64,000 nt of DNA from Sporanaerobacter acetigenes DSM 13106 (GTDB lineage: Bacteria; Bacillota; Clostridia; Tissierellales; Sporanaerobacteraceae): assembly GCF_900130025.1 (NCBI RefSeq), contig NZ_FQXR01000003.1, positions 62,001 through 126,000 on the forward strand, in the 5' to 3' direction. Each line of letters opens with the position of its first letter. Position 1 is the first letter of the stretch. The translations under genes were made by a program, and so were the position numbers. The notes under the pieces were generated by a model. The model was not told where the DNA came from. It made no database searches and saw only the letters and a list, made by a program, of their open reading frames with translations. Of this stretch, positions 49,286 to 57,370 are shown piece by piece.

Positions 49286-50737
49286 CTATCTCTCTTTTTC
49301 CCAATCTAATCCTTCACCTTTTGCTTTTTCTATCATTTTTTCTTTTAGTGCTTGTCCTTCAAGGTAAGTTAAAGGATAATTTTTGTCTCCTTCATTTGGA
49401 TTATCTGATAGCATTTTCATAGTTTCTAGAATTAGATTTTGTAAATTTCTAGCTTTTCTTTCTGTCTTGAATTCTTTGCTTTTTTGTCGAAATTCTCTAT
49501 TTAGCTTAAAACTTTTAGTTAAAGATTCTTTTGAAAAAATTCTAGGTGGATAAAACTTATCGCTATTACATTCTCGTCCATCAGGAAGTATAAATTCTAC
49601 ATCTTCTTCATTATCTTCCCATCTAACTTGATAACCTAAAGCATTTAAGTTTTTTATAAATTCTTCCTTGGATGTAGAAATATTTTTACACTCATTTATT
49701 ATATAAAAAGCTTCTGTTTTCCATGATTTTTCTTTATTAGAATCATCTTTTATGTTTCTTGAAATATCTGAAATTATTTTTTGCAAATCTCTATTTTCTA
49801 CATTAGCTTCATACTGTCTATTTAGCTCAAAACGTCTAATAAATGCTTCTTTTGTATATTTTTCAGGTGGATACAATTTATCATTGTTGCACTTTCTGCC
49901 ATTCTGCAGTGTAAAAGTAATATCTTTCCGGCTATCTTCCCATCTAATTTGATATCCTAAAGCATTCATTATTTTTATAAATTCCTCTTTGCTAGTAGAA
50001 ATCTTCATACATTCATTTATGGTTAGCCAAAGTTCATGTTTCCATGACCTACCTTCCTTTTTCGCCCTGTATTCACCTGAAGAATAACTTTCTCTATTTA
50101 TAAATTTATCAGACCCAGTGTCTACAAAACTATATTTTAACCCATGTTCATAACAAAGTTTATTTGAATATCCTTTTAATTGTTCTAGTTCTATATTGCT
50201 TTGTTGCCATTTTCTTCCTGTTTCTATATTTACTGTATTTATTATGAAATGATTATGAATATGTTCCTTGTCTATGTGAGTGGCTACCACTATTTGAAAA
50301 TCTTTAAATCTTTCATCTTCTAGTAATTCTAATCCAATCTTGTGAGCTAGTTCTGGTGTTATATTTTCTTTCGGGTGAAAAGATTGAACAAAATGTATGA
50401 ATTGTCTTCCATCAGTTTTATTATACATATTTTTTACTACCATCATTTCATCAAAAGCAGATGATGGTCTGCAATTCACACCTGATATTAAGTTAGAATT
50501 AGTTTTACTATTTTTTGTAATATATTTAATAGCTCTATCTCCTTTGTTTGATTCATCTCCTAGTAATTTTTCAACAAACAGCATTTCATTGTCTGTTTGA
50601 TTTTTAGGAATATCTTTTTCATCTATACCTTCAAAGAAGAATTTTTCTGTTTTATTTTCATCTACAACATAGTCTATAGCCCTTGCCAATCCTGCCATTT
50701 TTCTATTCTTTCCATTTATGAATTTAATTAATGCCAT
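49286..50737 (-). CDS. MOBP-type relaxase
   Basis: 483 aa. The N-terminal 215 residues are a relaxase/mobilisation nuclease domain (PF03432 type). Motif III is HIDKEHIHNHFIINT near 155-169 and the likely catalytic Tyr lies in the first 30 residues (RAIDYVV). The C-terminal half has a tandem duplication: about 75 residues from KHELWLTINECMKISTS are repeated from KTEAFYIINECKNISTS, both with LNALGYQ(I/V)RWED. The chain ends EGLDWEKER, a member of the shared tail group. MobC overlaps upstream and a RP4-type nic site lies further upstream. Confidence 0.9.
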   Translation of the reverse strand: MALIKFINGKNRKMAGLARAIDYVVDENKTEKFFFEGIDEKDIPKNQTDNEMLFVEKLLGDESNKGDRAIKYITKNSKTNSNLISGVNCRPSSAFDEMMVVKNMYNKTDGRQFIHFVQSFHPKENITPELAHKIGLELLEDERFKDFQIVVATHIDKEHIHNHFIINTVNIETGRKWQQSNIELEQLKGYSNKLCYEHGLKYSFVDTGSDKFINRESYSSGEYRAKKEGRSWKHELWLTINECMKISTSKEEFIKIMNALGYQIRWEDSRKDITFTLQNGRKCNNDKLYPPEKYTKEAFIRRFELNRQYEANVENRDLQKIISDISRNIKDDSNKEKSWKTEAFYIINECKNISTSKEEFIKNLNALGYQVRWEDNEEDVEFILPDGRECNSDKFYPPRIFSKESLTKSFKLNREFRQKSKEFKTERKARNLQNLILETMKMLSDNPNEGDKNYPLTYLEGQALKEKMIEKAKGEGLDWEKER

Positions 50738-50740
50738 AGT

Positions 50741-51064
50741 TTAGTTCCTTTTCCTTTTTGTCTTTATTACTAATAGATTTAACGACTGCCATACCTTATC
50801 AAGCTTATTTTCTACATAATCTAATTTCAGACAAGTTATTTTACCTTGATGACATAAGATAGCTAGTTGATTCAAATTTCGTCCTATTGCATTTACCTCT
50901 TTGACTAGTTCTTCAAGATCTCTTATTACTATAATATCTTTACCCAAAGAAGATTGCCTTACATACTCACTTACTTTTATATTAGATTCTTTTGCTTTAT
51001 TTTCTATGATTTTTAATTCACTTGGAGTTACTCTAAAAGTTATCTTCTCAGTTCTGTTCTCCAT
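50741..51064 (-). CDS. mobC: MobC-like relaxosome accessory protein
   Basis: ATG at 51064 behind AAGGTGA (107 aa). A ribbon-helix-helix N-terminus (KITFRVTPSELKIIENKAKESNIKVSEYVRQ) is followed by the MobC helix with IGRNLNQLAILCHQGK. It binds oriT and helps the relaxase. It is 3 bp before the relaxase gene. It has no acidic tail, ending KTKRKRN. Confidence 0.82.
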   Translation of the reverse strand: MENRTEKITFRVTPSELKIIENKAKESNIKVSEYVRQSSLGKDIIVIRDLEELVKEVNAIGRNLNQLAILCHQGKITCLKLDYVENKLDKVWQSLNLLVIKTKRKRN

Positions 51065-51114
51065 AATGCTCACCTTCTTATAATTGAGGAAAAGGGTAAG
51101 GAATAATCCCTAAC

Positions 51115-51447
51115 CTAGATTTCCATATCCCATTCTTCCTTATTAGTGTCTGTTTGTAATGTTTTTTCACTATCATTTATTTTTCCTAGCATTTCATTGG
51201 TTTTAAAACATAATGAACTAAGCTCCTTAAGTTCATTCTTGATTTTCGTAACTTTATCCTCTGCCATTTTTTTAAACTCTCCTGTTGTTATATTGTTTTT
51301 AAATGGTTTATGACCTTCTCCATTTTCTTCAATATTATTTATAGAAAACGATAATTCTGTTTTTGCCATTCCTAGATTAAAGTACTGCTCTTTTATTTCC
51401 TTCTTGATTAAAGTTTTAATTATATTCAATTCTTTTCTATCATACAT
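51115..51447 (-). CDS. Unknown helical protein with EEWDMEI tail, 110 aa
   Basis: A helical protein (KTLIKKEIKEQYFNLGMAKTELSFSINNIEEN ... FKKMAEDKVTKIKNELKELSSLCFK) that I do not recognise. It is the first gene after the oriT candidate and before MobC. The tail NKEEWDMEI places it in the shared-tail group. A relaxosome-linked role is inferred only from position. Start behind aaggagg. Confidence 0.65.
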   Translation of the reverse strand: MYDRKELNIIKTLIKKEIKEQYFNLGMAKTELSFSINNIEENGEGHKPFKNNITTGEFKKMAEDKVTKIKNELKELSSLCFKTNEMLGKINDSEKTLQTDTNKEEWDMEI

Positions 51448-51640
51448 ATTTATAACCTCCTTTCTTTTAGAGGGTCTCGGGATACTTCCCGAGTATTAAC
51501 AATGAAATGGGGCCATAAAAGCCCCATTTCTAATCTATTTGGAGGATGAAGTCCGACAAATAGGAATCCTGCCCTCCTCCTTTTAGGAGGAAGTACCGCT
51601 GGGTATTGAAAAGAAAATTAAAATACCATCATTATTGAAA
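51448..51640 (+). other. oriT candidate with RP4-type nic core
   Basis: Non-coding 193 bp just upstream of the mob operon. It has four hairpins: CTCGGGA/TCCCGAG (51476-51493), GAAATGGGGC/GCCCCATTTC (51504-51530), CTATTTG/CAAATAG (51535-51563) and TCCTCC/GGAGGA (51575-51591). Two bases after the third arm, the plus strand reads ATCCTG-CCC (51566-51574), the core shared by RP4 oriT and T-DNA borders (YATCCTG/Y). Predicted nick is between 51571 and 51572. The transferred strand would then carry RadC, Toprim, Fic, ParB and ParA first. A structured mRNA leader is an alternative for some hairpins. Confidence 0.7.
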
Positions 51641-52339
51641 TCATATTTCCAATTCAAACTCTTCCTCATACTTATTCTCCTTACCTATACTATCTAGTCT
51701 TATCTCATCATAATTGGCTATCCCTGTTATCTCTGGTATGGTTCCGTGTTCAGCCATTGAATAATAGTTTCTGTTTCCGACTATTATATGATCTAAAACT
51801 TTAATACCTAAAGGCTTAAATATATTAACTAATTTTTGAGTTATCCTATTATCTTCTCTAGAAGCCTTCGTCACTCCTGATGGATGATTGTGAGCAAATA
51901 TAATTGCGCTGCAATCGCACCCTAGTGCTTGTTTTAAAATTTCTCTTGGATATATTGGTGATTGATCTATAGTTCCTTCTGTTAATATCTTGCTCTCTAT
52001 AATTTGATTTTTTACATCTAAAAAAGTTGCCATAAAAACCTCTTTGTCTTTTTTACTTCCTAGAAGGTTAATGAAATATTCTCCCGCTGTTGTTGAACTT
52101 GTTATAGAAATGGCTTCATCAACTCCAAACTTCTTAACAAGATTGTAGTTGCCTACAAACTTGTTTAAGGCTATTACTTTTTCTAATTGTTCTTCATTAA
52201 GTTCTATGACCATAGGTCTCTCTAATATATTTAAAGGGTTATTATATTTTGCATATTCTTTAATTTTGGATTCATCTATTCCTGTTATCAATCCTAACTC
52301 TTTTAGAAAATCCTCTTTATAATCTATTATTTTAGCCAT
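51641..52339 (-). CDS. RadC-family JAB/MPN protein with FELEI tail
   Basis: 232 aa. The JAB1/MPN metalloprotease-like domain has the RadC signature CSAIIFAHNHPSG near residue 145 followed by SREDNRITQKL, with an upstream Glu for metal binding. The N-terminus is element-specific. RadC-like genes are common in conjugative plasmids and ICEs near transfer origins; the substrate is not known. It ends YEEEFELEI (shared tail). It overlaps the 78-aa gene upstream. Confidence 0.85.
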   Translation of the reverse strand: MAKIIDYKEDFLKELGLITGIDESKIKEYAKYNNPLNILERPMVIELNEEQLEKVIALNKFVGNYNLVKKFGVDEAISITSSTTAGEYFINLLGSKKDKEVFMATFLDVKNQIIESKILTEGTIDQSPIYPREILKQALGCDCSAIIFAHNHPSGVTKASREDNRITQKLVNIFKPLGIKVLDHIIVGNRNYYSMAEHGTIPEITGIANYDEIRLDSIGKENKYEEEFELEI

Positions 52340-52563
52340 AATGCAGCACCACTTTTTGAAATATATTCAACTATATTTTTTAAGGCATATATTTTATCTT
52401 TCACAGTCTTTGGAAAATGGTCAAAATCATTGCTATTTAAAAAAGCTTCAATCCCTATTTCTTCTATTCTTCTTTCTATATCTTCCTTCAAATTATCATC
52501 TGGTTCTATGAGCTTAATTAATAAACATGTTAATTCCTTGTGTTCATTAGTATTATAATCCAT
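52327..52563 (-). CDS. Unknown small protein, 78 aa
   Basis: An acidic helical protein (EHKELTCLLIKLIEPDDNLKEDIERRIEEIG), start ATG at 52563 behind gggagg. It overlaps radC by 13 bp. It has no acidic tail. I do not recognise it; the size suggests an antirestriction or regulatory peptide, but nothing shows this. Confidence 0.6.
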   Translation of the reverse strand: MDYNTNEHKELTCLLIKLIEPDDNLKEDIERRIEEIGIEAFLNSNDFDHFPKTVKDKIYALKNIVEYISKSGAALWLK

Positions 52564-52577
52564 CAATTTTCCTCCCT

Positions 52578-53537
52578 TTATATTTCTAACTCTTCTTCCA
52601 AGCCATCTTCTATTGATTCAGAATATGAAATGTTATCTAGCATAGACTTTAACTCTTGATTAATATCTTTATTTACAATTTTATAAACTCCAACATTATA
52701 TTTTCCTTTATATTTATTTAGAAATTTTTCTTTTGCATTGCAACCTGCTTCATCATTATCCAGACAAAGTACAATACTATTTACATCATTGTTTTGCTTT
52801 AAAAAATTGTCTAATCCTTTTTCTGATAGTCCTCCCAAAGATAACCTATATTGTTTATGCCAATCTATCCCTTTCTTTTTATATATTGTTGCATGACTCA
52901 TTGCATCTATTGGACTTTCAAATACAAATACCTCATTGTCTCCTTTGCCAAATAAAAAAGGAAAGGCTTTGTTAGAATTTAAAACCTCTCCTTTGTAAGC
53001 TATGGATGTATTCGTACTGCGTTTATTTGCATATTTAGGATTCCCTTCATTGTCATATCCTACAAAAACACAATTTCTATTTTTGTCCTCATATAGCTTC
53101 TTTTCTTTAATCAATTCATATACTATATCCTTATCTATTTTCCTTGTTTGAATTAAATATGCAAATATGTGCTTATATGTGTCATTCTTTTGAGGTAGAA
53201 TAAATTTTCCTTTATCTTCTTCCATCTGATTATCTTTAAAAATTGACTTATGAACACTTTCTGGAGATATGTCTAGCAACTGTTTAACTGCTTCTACCCA
53301 AGTTTTATCTTCCATGAACATTATAAATTGAATAGGTCCTCCACCTTTGCCTTGTGAAAAGCAATTCCATTTATTTTCGCTTGGATTTACATATAAACCG
53401 CCATAACCTTTAATATGGTATGAATTCATACCTACTTTTTTAAAATCTAATCCTTGATTTATAACATAATCCATAATATTTGTATTATTTGCTTTTTCTA
53501 TTTGCTCTTCTGTAAAACGGCATTTTGTGTATACCAT
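52578..53537 (-). CDS. CHC2-like/Toprim primase-type protein with ELEI tail
   Basis: 319 aa. The N-terminus is a zinc-less DnaG-CHC2/DUF3991-like domain (YVINQGLDFKKVGMNSYHIKGYGGLYVNPSENKWNCFSQGKGGGPIQFIM). A Toprim domain follows from about 205: VFVFESPIDAMSHATIY and NSIVLCLDNDEAGCNAKEKF (the catalytic Glu and DxD). Such primases can be sent with the DNA to prime the complementary strand, as known for plasmid Sog. Tail EDGLEEELEI. Start behind aggagg. Confidence 0.85.
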   Translation of the reverse strand: MVYTKCRFTEEQIEKANNTNIMDYVINQGLDFKKVGMNSYHIKGYGGLYVNPSENKWNCFSQGKGGGPIQFIMFMEDKTWVEAVKQLLDISPESVHKSIFKDNQMEEDKGKFILPQKNDTYKHIFAYLIQTRKIDKDIVYELIKEKKLYEDKNRNCVFVGYDNEGNPKYANKRSTNTSIAYKGEVLNSNKAFPFLFGKGDNEVFVFESPIDAMSHATIYKKKGIDWHKQYRLSLGGLSEKGLDNFLKQNNDVNSIVLCLDNDEAGCNAKEKFLNKYKGKYNVGVYKIVNKDINQELKSMLDNISYSESIEDGLEEELEI

Positions 53538-53557
53538 ATTTCAACCTCCTATTATTT

Positions 53558-54277
53558 TTAAATTTCCAATTCATTTTCATCTTCTAATTCTTGGTCATCA
53601 TGTAACCAGCTTAAGCATTCTTCTTCTGTTTTAAAATCTTCTACCCACACATGTCCAGCTGAATTATCTATTCCAACATATATTCCCTTTTCAAATGTAT
53701 AAAACTTTCCTAGTGCTTCTCCAGTTTCTATGATTTTTTTAGCTAATTCATTTGAAACTTCTTTATAATCTATTGATTCTTCTAAATCTAAAACTTGATC
53801 ATAGTTTACAGTAACTTCTTGCCCAAATATTTCGGGAATTTTGTATGCAACATAATGAACGTTGAATGGTGAATAGCTTTCAACAGTACAATTATAAGCT
53901 AATGATGTAAATAGTTCTTTTGTTCCGTCTAAAATTGTTTCATCCTTTAACTTTCCATTTATATAATCTAGGCTATCTTGAGTGTTAGAAAAATTATTAA
54001 TAAAATAGTCACATTTTAAAGAAATAACTTTAGGTTCAGTATTTACTAAATTTTTAGCTTCATATATTAAAGAGTTATATTCTTTAATATATATCTCTTT
54101 CTTTTTTAAAGAATCTTTTACTATTGGCTCTTTTGAATCCTCTGGATCTTCAAATAAAGAAACATGCTTGTATATTTCAGTATTTAAATTACTAATTTCA
54201 AAATCTATGTTTTCAAGCTTTTTAAAAATATTGATTAAAGTTCTATTAGTATTTTCATCTATTAATTTTATAGACAT
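53558..54277 (-). CDS. Unknown acidic protein, 239 aa, with ELEI tail
   Basis: Not recognised. Features: a helical first half (RTLINIFKKLENIDFEISNLNTEIYKHVSLFED), then a probable beta domain (NCTVESYSPFNVHYVAYKIPEIFG) and GVYVGIDNSAG. Composition is strongly acidic, which would suit DNA mimicry or nuclease inhibition, but no motif supports that. Tail DENELEI. It lies in the leading region. Confidence 0.65.
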   Translation of the reverse strand: MSIKLIDENTNRTLINIFKKLENIDFEISNLNTEIYKHVSLFEDPEDSKEPIVKDSLKKKEIYIKEYNSLIYEAKNLVNTEPKVISLKCDYFINNFSNTQDSLDYINGKLKDETILDGTKELFTSLAYNCTVESYSPFNVHYVAYKIPEIFGQEVTVNYDQVLDLEESIDYKEVSNELAKKIIETGEALGKFYTFEKGIYVGIDNSAGHVWVEDFKTEEECLSWLHDDQELEDENELEI

Positions 54278-54368
54278 GATAAATTATCTCCTTTCATATT
54301 TTGAAATAAAGGATATATAACTTTAACTAAAGTATATTCCCTAGTTACAGTTACATTCCCAAAATAAA

Positions 54369-54406
54369 AATAGAGCAGGCAAATATATTTATTTACCTAC
54401 TCTATT
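54369..54406. terminator. Bidirectional hairpin upstream of the 239-aa gene
   Basis: AATAGAGCAGGCAAATA and TATTTACCTACTCTATT form a long stem with one mismatch. With 54422-54470 it separates the Fic gene from the downstream unit. Confidence 0.65.
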
Positions 54407-54421
54407 GGGGTGTGTTGTTAA

Positions 54422-54470
54422 ATAAAAGCAATGTCAAATAAAACAAACATTTATTTGGCATTGCTTTTTA
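54422..54470. terminator. Strong bidirectional terminator after fic
   Basis: AAAAGCAATGTCAAATAAA and TTTATTTGGCATTGCTTTT arms (near-perfect 19-bp stem) with A/T runs on both sides. Confidence 0.75.
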
Positions 54471-54513
54471 AAATTATAAACATTGATTATTAAATTATAT
54501 TATTTTGACAAGA

Positions 54514-55305
54514 TCACCGTTCTAATTCATTTTCATTATCTTGATCTAATTTTTTATTTTCATAATTGTCTGCTATCCTTAAAATAGAAATATATCTTTC
54601 TAATTCTTCTTGTACATATTCTTTAATCATTTCAGTTAACATATAAGAATCCCCATTATTTAAATGATAGTCTTTAAAACAATCATAGTATCTTCTTCTA
54701 TCTTTGAATTTAATATTAATAGGTGGATATCCTTCTTTCATGAGTTCAAAATTTAGAATAAGCCTTCCTGTTCTACCATTCCCATCTATAAAAGGATGTA
54801 TTGATTCAAACTTCAAATGCAATAACGCTATTCTTTCTATAATATGTTTTCCTTTCATTTCCTCATTGTACTCATTAATTAATTGTTCCATTAATACTGG
54901 AACTAAGTAAGGTTGTGGAGGTTCATGTACTGTTCCTAAAATAGTAACTGGTATACGTCTATATCTTCCTCTATCTTGAGGTCTATCCATTAGAACTATA
55001 CTATGAATGTCTTTTATAACATTTTCTGATAAAAGTACTTTTTCTTTTACTAATTCTTCTATATAAAAAAATGCTTCTTTATGACCTATTACTTCTAAAT
55101 GTTCTTTCAATGGTTTTTTATCTATAGTAATTCCTTCCTGTAAAACAAGTGCTGTTTCTTGCAATGTAAGAGTATTGCCTTCTATTGCATTTGAGTTATA
55201 AGTAAAATCTACTAAAAACTCATCCCTAAGTCGTTTTATTTCTCCCTCTGTAAGAGGTCGATATTCATTAAGCTTTTTAAGTAATTCATCAATTTTTTCA
55301 AACAT
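54514..55305 (-). CDS. Fic-family protein, class II (N-terminal inhibitory motif), with ELER tail
   Basis: 263 aa. The Fic signature HPFIDGNGRTGR (HxFxDGNGRxxR) is near residue 170, complete, so AMP transfer is expected. The inhibitory helix SNAIEG ((S/T)xxxEG) near residue 38 lies in the same chain, marking a self-inhibited class II protein. It ends DQDNENELER, a shared tail. Fic proteins are known T4SS effectors in Bartonella, which makes export plausible. Here it might modify a recipient protein. Start behind gaggtg. Confidence 0.88.
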   Translation of the reverse strand: MFEKIDELLKKLNEYRPLTEGEIKRLRDEFLVDFTYNSNAIEGNTLTLQETALVLQEGITIDKKPLKEHLEVIGHKEAFFYIEELVKEKVLLSENVIKDIHSIVLMDRPQDRGRYRRIPVTILGTVHEPPQPYLVPVLMEQLINEYNEEMKGKHIIERIALLHLKFESIHPFIDGNGRTGRLILNFELMKEGYPPINIKFKDRRRYYDCFKDYHLNNGDSYMLTEMIKEYVQEELERYISILRIADNYENKKLDQDNENELER

Positions 55306-55367
55306 TGTATCACCTCATTTTCTTATGATACTTAAGTATATATATTATATCATTAAAATTGATATAA

Positions 55368-56435
55368 TTATATTTCTATTTCTTCTTGATTAATTTTATC
55401 ATTTAATCCCCTATATTGTGAAAAGTACATTTCAAGAGCTTTTTCTATGGTTTCTTCTATTTCACTTTGGTTTTGGCTTTCTTTGAAATATTTATTTATA
55501 CTTTTTTTAAACTTGTTTGTAAATTTAATGCTTTTAGCTTTCTTTGGTTTATCAAAATATTTCCCTGACAATACCTCATAAGCTTTTTCATAAGCAAAGT
55601 TTCTACCCTTGGAGAAGGTTTTTAAGGTATCTGCTTTCTTTAAGTCCATCTTGTAACCTTCTTTTAGTATTTGTTCTACTTGCTTTTGTTCTTCTTCTTT
55701 TAGGAAAGATAAAGCTACACCTGCTCTAAAAGGTATTTCATTATTATCTAGTCTTATTTTTAATTCATCTATTAACATGTCAATTCTTAAATAATTAGAT
55801 ACATTTCTTGGAGATAAATCATAAGCCCCTGCAATTTTATCCCTAGTTTCACCTTGTGGGCACATTGTGCCTGAATTGGAGTTTTCCTCATAACCATCAA
55901 TGTTTGACATCATTTCAATTTCATTTATTAAATCTATTTTTCTTTGTTTTTCTTCAGAAAATCCTTTCTCCAAATCAGCTCTTTTATCCTGTTCCTTCAT
56001 TGCATTATGTCTTTCTGTTAATATTCTTGCTTTCTCTGAATGGCTTAATTCCCAAAATGACCTCTGAATTAAATTAGTTTCTGTTACTATTAACATTGCT
56101 TCTTCATCAGTTAGATCCTCTTTTATGACTACTGGTACTTTTTCTAGCCCTGCTATCCTTCCAGCATTTGCTCTATTATGACCTGAAAGTATTTCATATT
56201 TTCCATCTTTTAATGGTCTAACTATTAGCGGTATTATTATCCCATGTTCTTTTATACTTTCAACCATATCATCTAGTCTATTACCCTCATAAAGTTTAAA
56301 GGGATGATTTTTAAAAGGCATTAAATCAATAATTTTTAATTGTGTTATGCCTTTATTATCAACATCATCTGTTTTTAGATTTTCCTCGATCCCAAATAAA
56401 TCATTTAAGTTAACTACACTAGGTTTTTTTGTCAT
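55368..56435 (-). CDS. parB: ParB/Spo0J-like partition protein with EEIEI tail
   Basis: 355 aa. ParB-N fold with KDGKYEILSGHNRANAGRIAGLEKVPVVI (the CTPase motif is recognisable as GHNRANA) near residue 68, then the helix-turn-helix region with DLSPRNVSNYLRIDMLIDEL. A C-terminal helical domain ends LNDKINQEEIEI, again the shared tail. It overlaps parA by 1 bp gap and forms a normal parAB pair. No parS site was recognised. A tail on ParB, but none on ParA, is unusual. Confidence 0.88.
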   Translation of the reverse strand: MTKKPSVVNLNDLFGIEENLKTDDVDNKGITQLKIIDLMPFKNHPFKLYEGNRLDDMVESIKEHGIIIPLIVRPLKDGKYEILSGHNRANAGRIAGLEKVPVVIKEDLTDEEAMLIVTETNLIQRSFWELSHSEKARILTERHNAMKEQDKRADLEKGFSEEKQRKIDLINEIEMMSNIDGYEENSNSGTMCPQGETRDKIAGAYDLSPRNVSNYLRIDMLIDELKIRLDNNEIPFRAGVALSFLKEEEQKQVEQILKEGYKMDLKKADTLKTFSKGRNFAYEKAYEVLSGKYFDKPKKAKSIKFTNKFKKSINKYFKESQNQSEIEETIEKALEMYFSQYRGLNDKINQEEIEI

Positions 56436-56436
56436 A

Positions 56437-57228
56437 TTATATCACCCACTCTCTGGCAAACTCCTTATACGCTCCTGCTACTTGATTTTTAGGATCATAC
56501 TGAATAACTGATTGTTTATATAACATTGCTTCACCAGCTTTAACTGATATAGGTATCTTATTTTCAAATACTTTAATATCTAGATCATATTGATTTTTAA
56601 TATATCTGGTACTCTCATTTATCGCCTTAACCATTTCTTTTGATAGATTAGTTCTTTTATTTAACATTGTAATTAGAATTCCATCTATTACTATGTTAGG
56701 ATTTATTCTTTTCTTTATTAGATTTATATTCTTCACTAATAATCCTAATCCTTTAGCTGAAAGGTACTCAGGGGTTACTGGAATGATTACACTATCACAT
56801 GCTGCTAAAGCATTTATTGTAAGAGTACCTAAAGATGGTGAACAATCTATTAATACATAATCATAATCTTTTTTTATTTCATCTATTATAGATTTTAGTA
56901 TTGTTTCTCTGCTCATTACATTTACTAATGTCATTTCTATTCCTGCTAAATCTAAAGTAGATGGAATTATATCTAGGTTGTTTTTAATATTAACAATATA
57001 GTTCTCTCCCGTTTCTTTTTCTTCTATTGAATTAGCCATTAACGTGTATATATTAGTTTTATTATCTGCATTTATACCTACACTAGCTGTTAAGCTTGCC
57101 TGTGGATCAAAGTCTATAAGTAACACCTTCTTGCCTTCTTCTGACAAAGCATATCCTAAGTTTAATGCTGTTGTAGTTTTGCCAATTCCACCTTTTTGGT
57201 TTACAATTGCAGTTACTTTATTTTTCAT
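56437..57228 (-). CDS. parA: ParA/Soj-like partition ATPase
   Basis: 263 aa with the deviant Walker A KGGIGKTTTALNLG (residues 11-24), Walker A' VLLIDFDPQASLT, and YVLIDCSPSLG. It closely follows the Soj pattern. First gene of the ICE on the right side, 160 bp from the att site. A minus-strand terminator at 57272-57306 isolates it from sigK operon transcription. With repA it indicates stable maintenance of the excised circle. Confidence 0.93.
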   Translation of the reverse strand: MKNKVTAIVNQKGGIGKTTTALNLGYALSEEGKKVLLIDFDPQASLTASVGINADNKTNIYTLMANSIEEKETGENYIVNIKNNLDIIPSTLDLAGIEMTLVNVMSRETILKSIIDEIKKDYDYVLIDCSPSLGTLTINALAACDSVIIPVTPEYLSAKGLGLLVKNINLIKKRINPNIVIDGILITMLNKRTNLSKEMVKAINESTRYIKNQYDLDIKVFENKIPISVKAGEAMLYKQSVIQYDPKNQVAGAYKEFAREWVI

Positions 57229-57271
57229 ACTAATTCTCCTCCCTTAATATTTTATCCTGAGCTATTTTTAT

Positions 57272-57306
57272 AAAAAAAGACAAACATTTTTTATATGCTT
57301 GTCCTT
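57272..57306 (-). terminator. Insulating terminator at the right end of the ICE
   Basis: GGACAAGCA/TGTTTGTC stem followed by TTTTTTT on the minus strand, between the sigK fragment and parA. It would stop host transcription coming from the PBP/sigK operon. Confidence 0.7.
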
Positions 57307-57370
57307 CAAATAATAGATACTACTACTCACTGAATAAAGTGAATGGTTACATCTTATTTTATTGTTGTGT

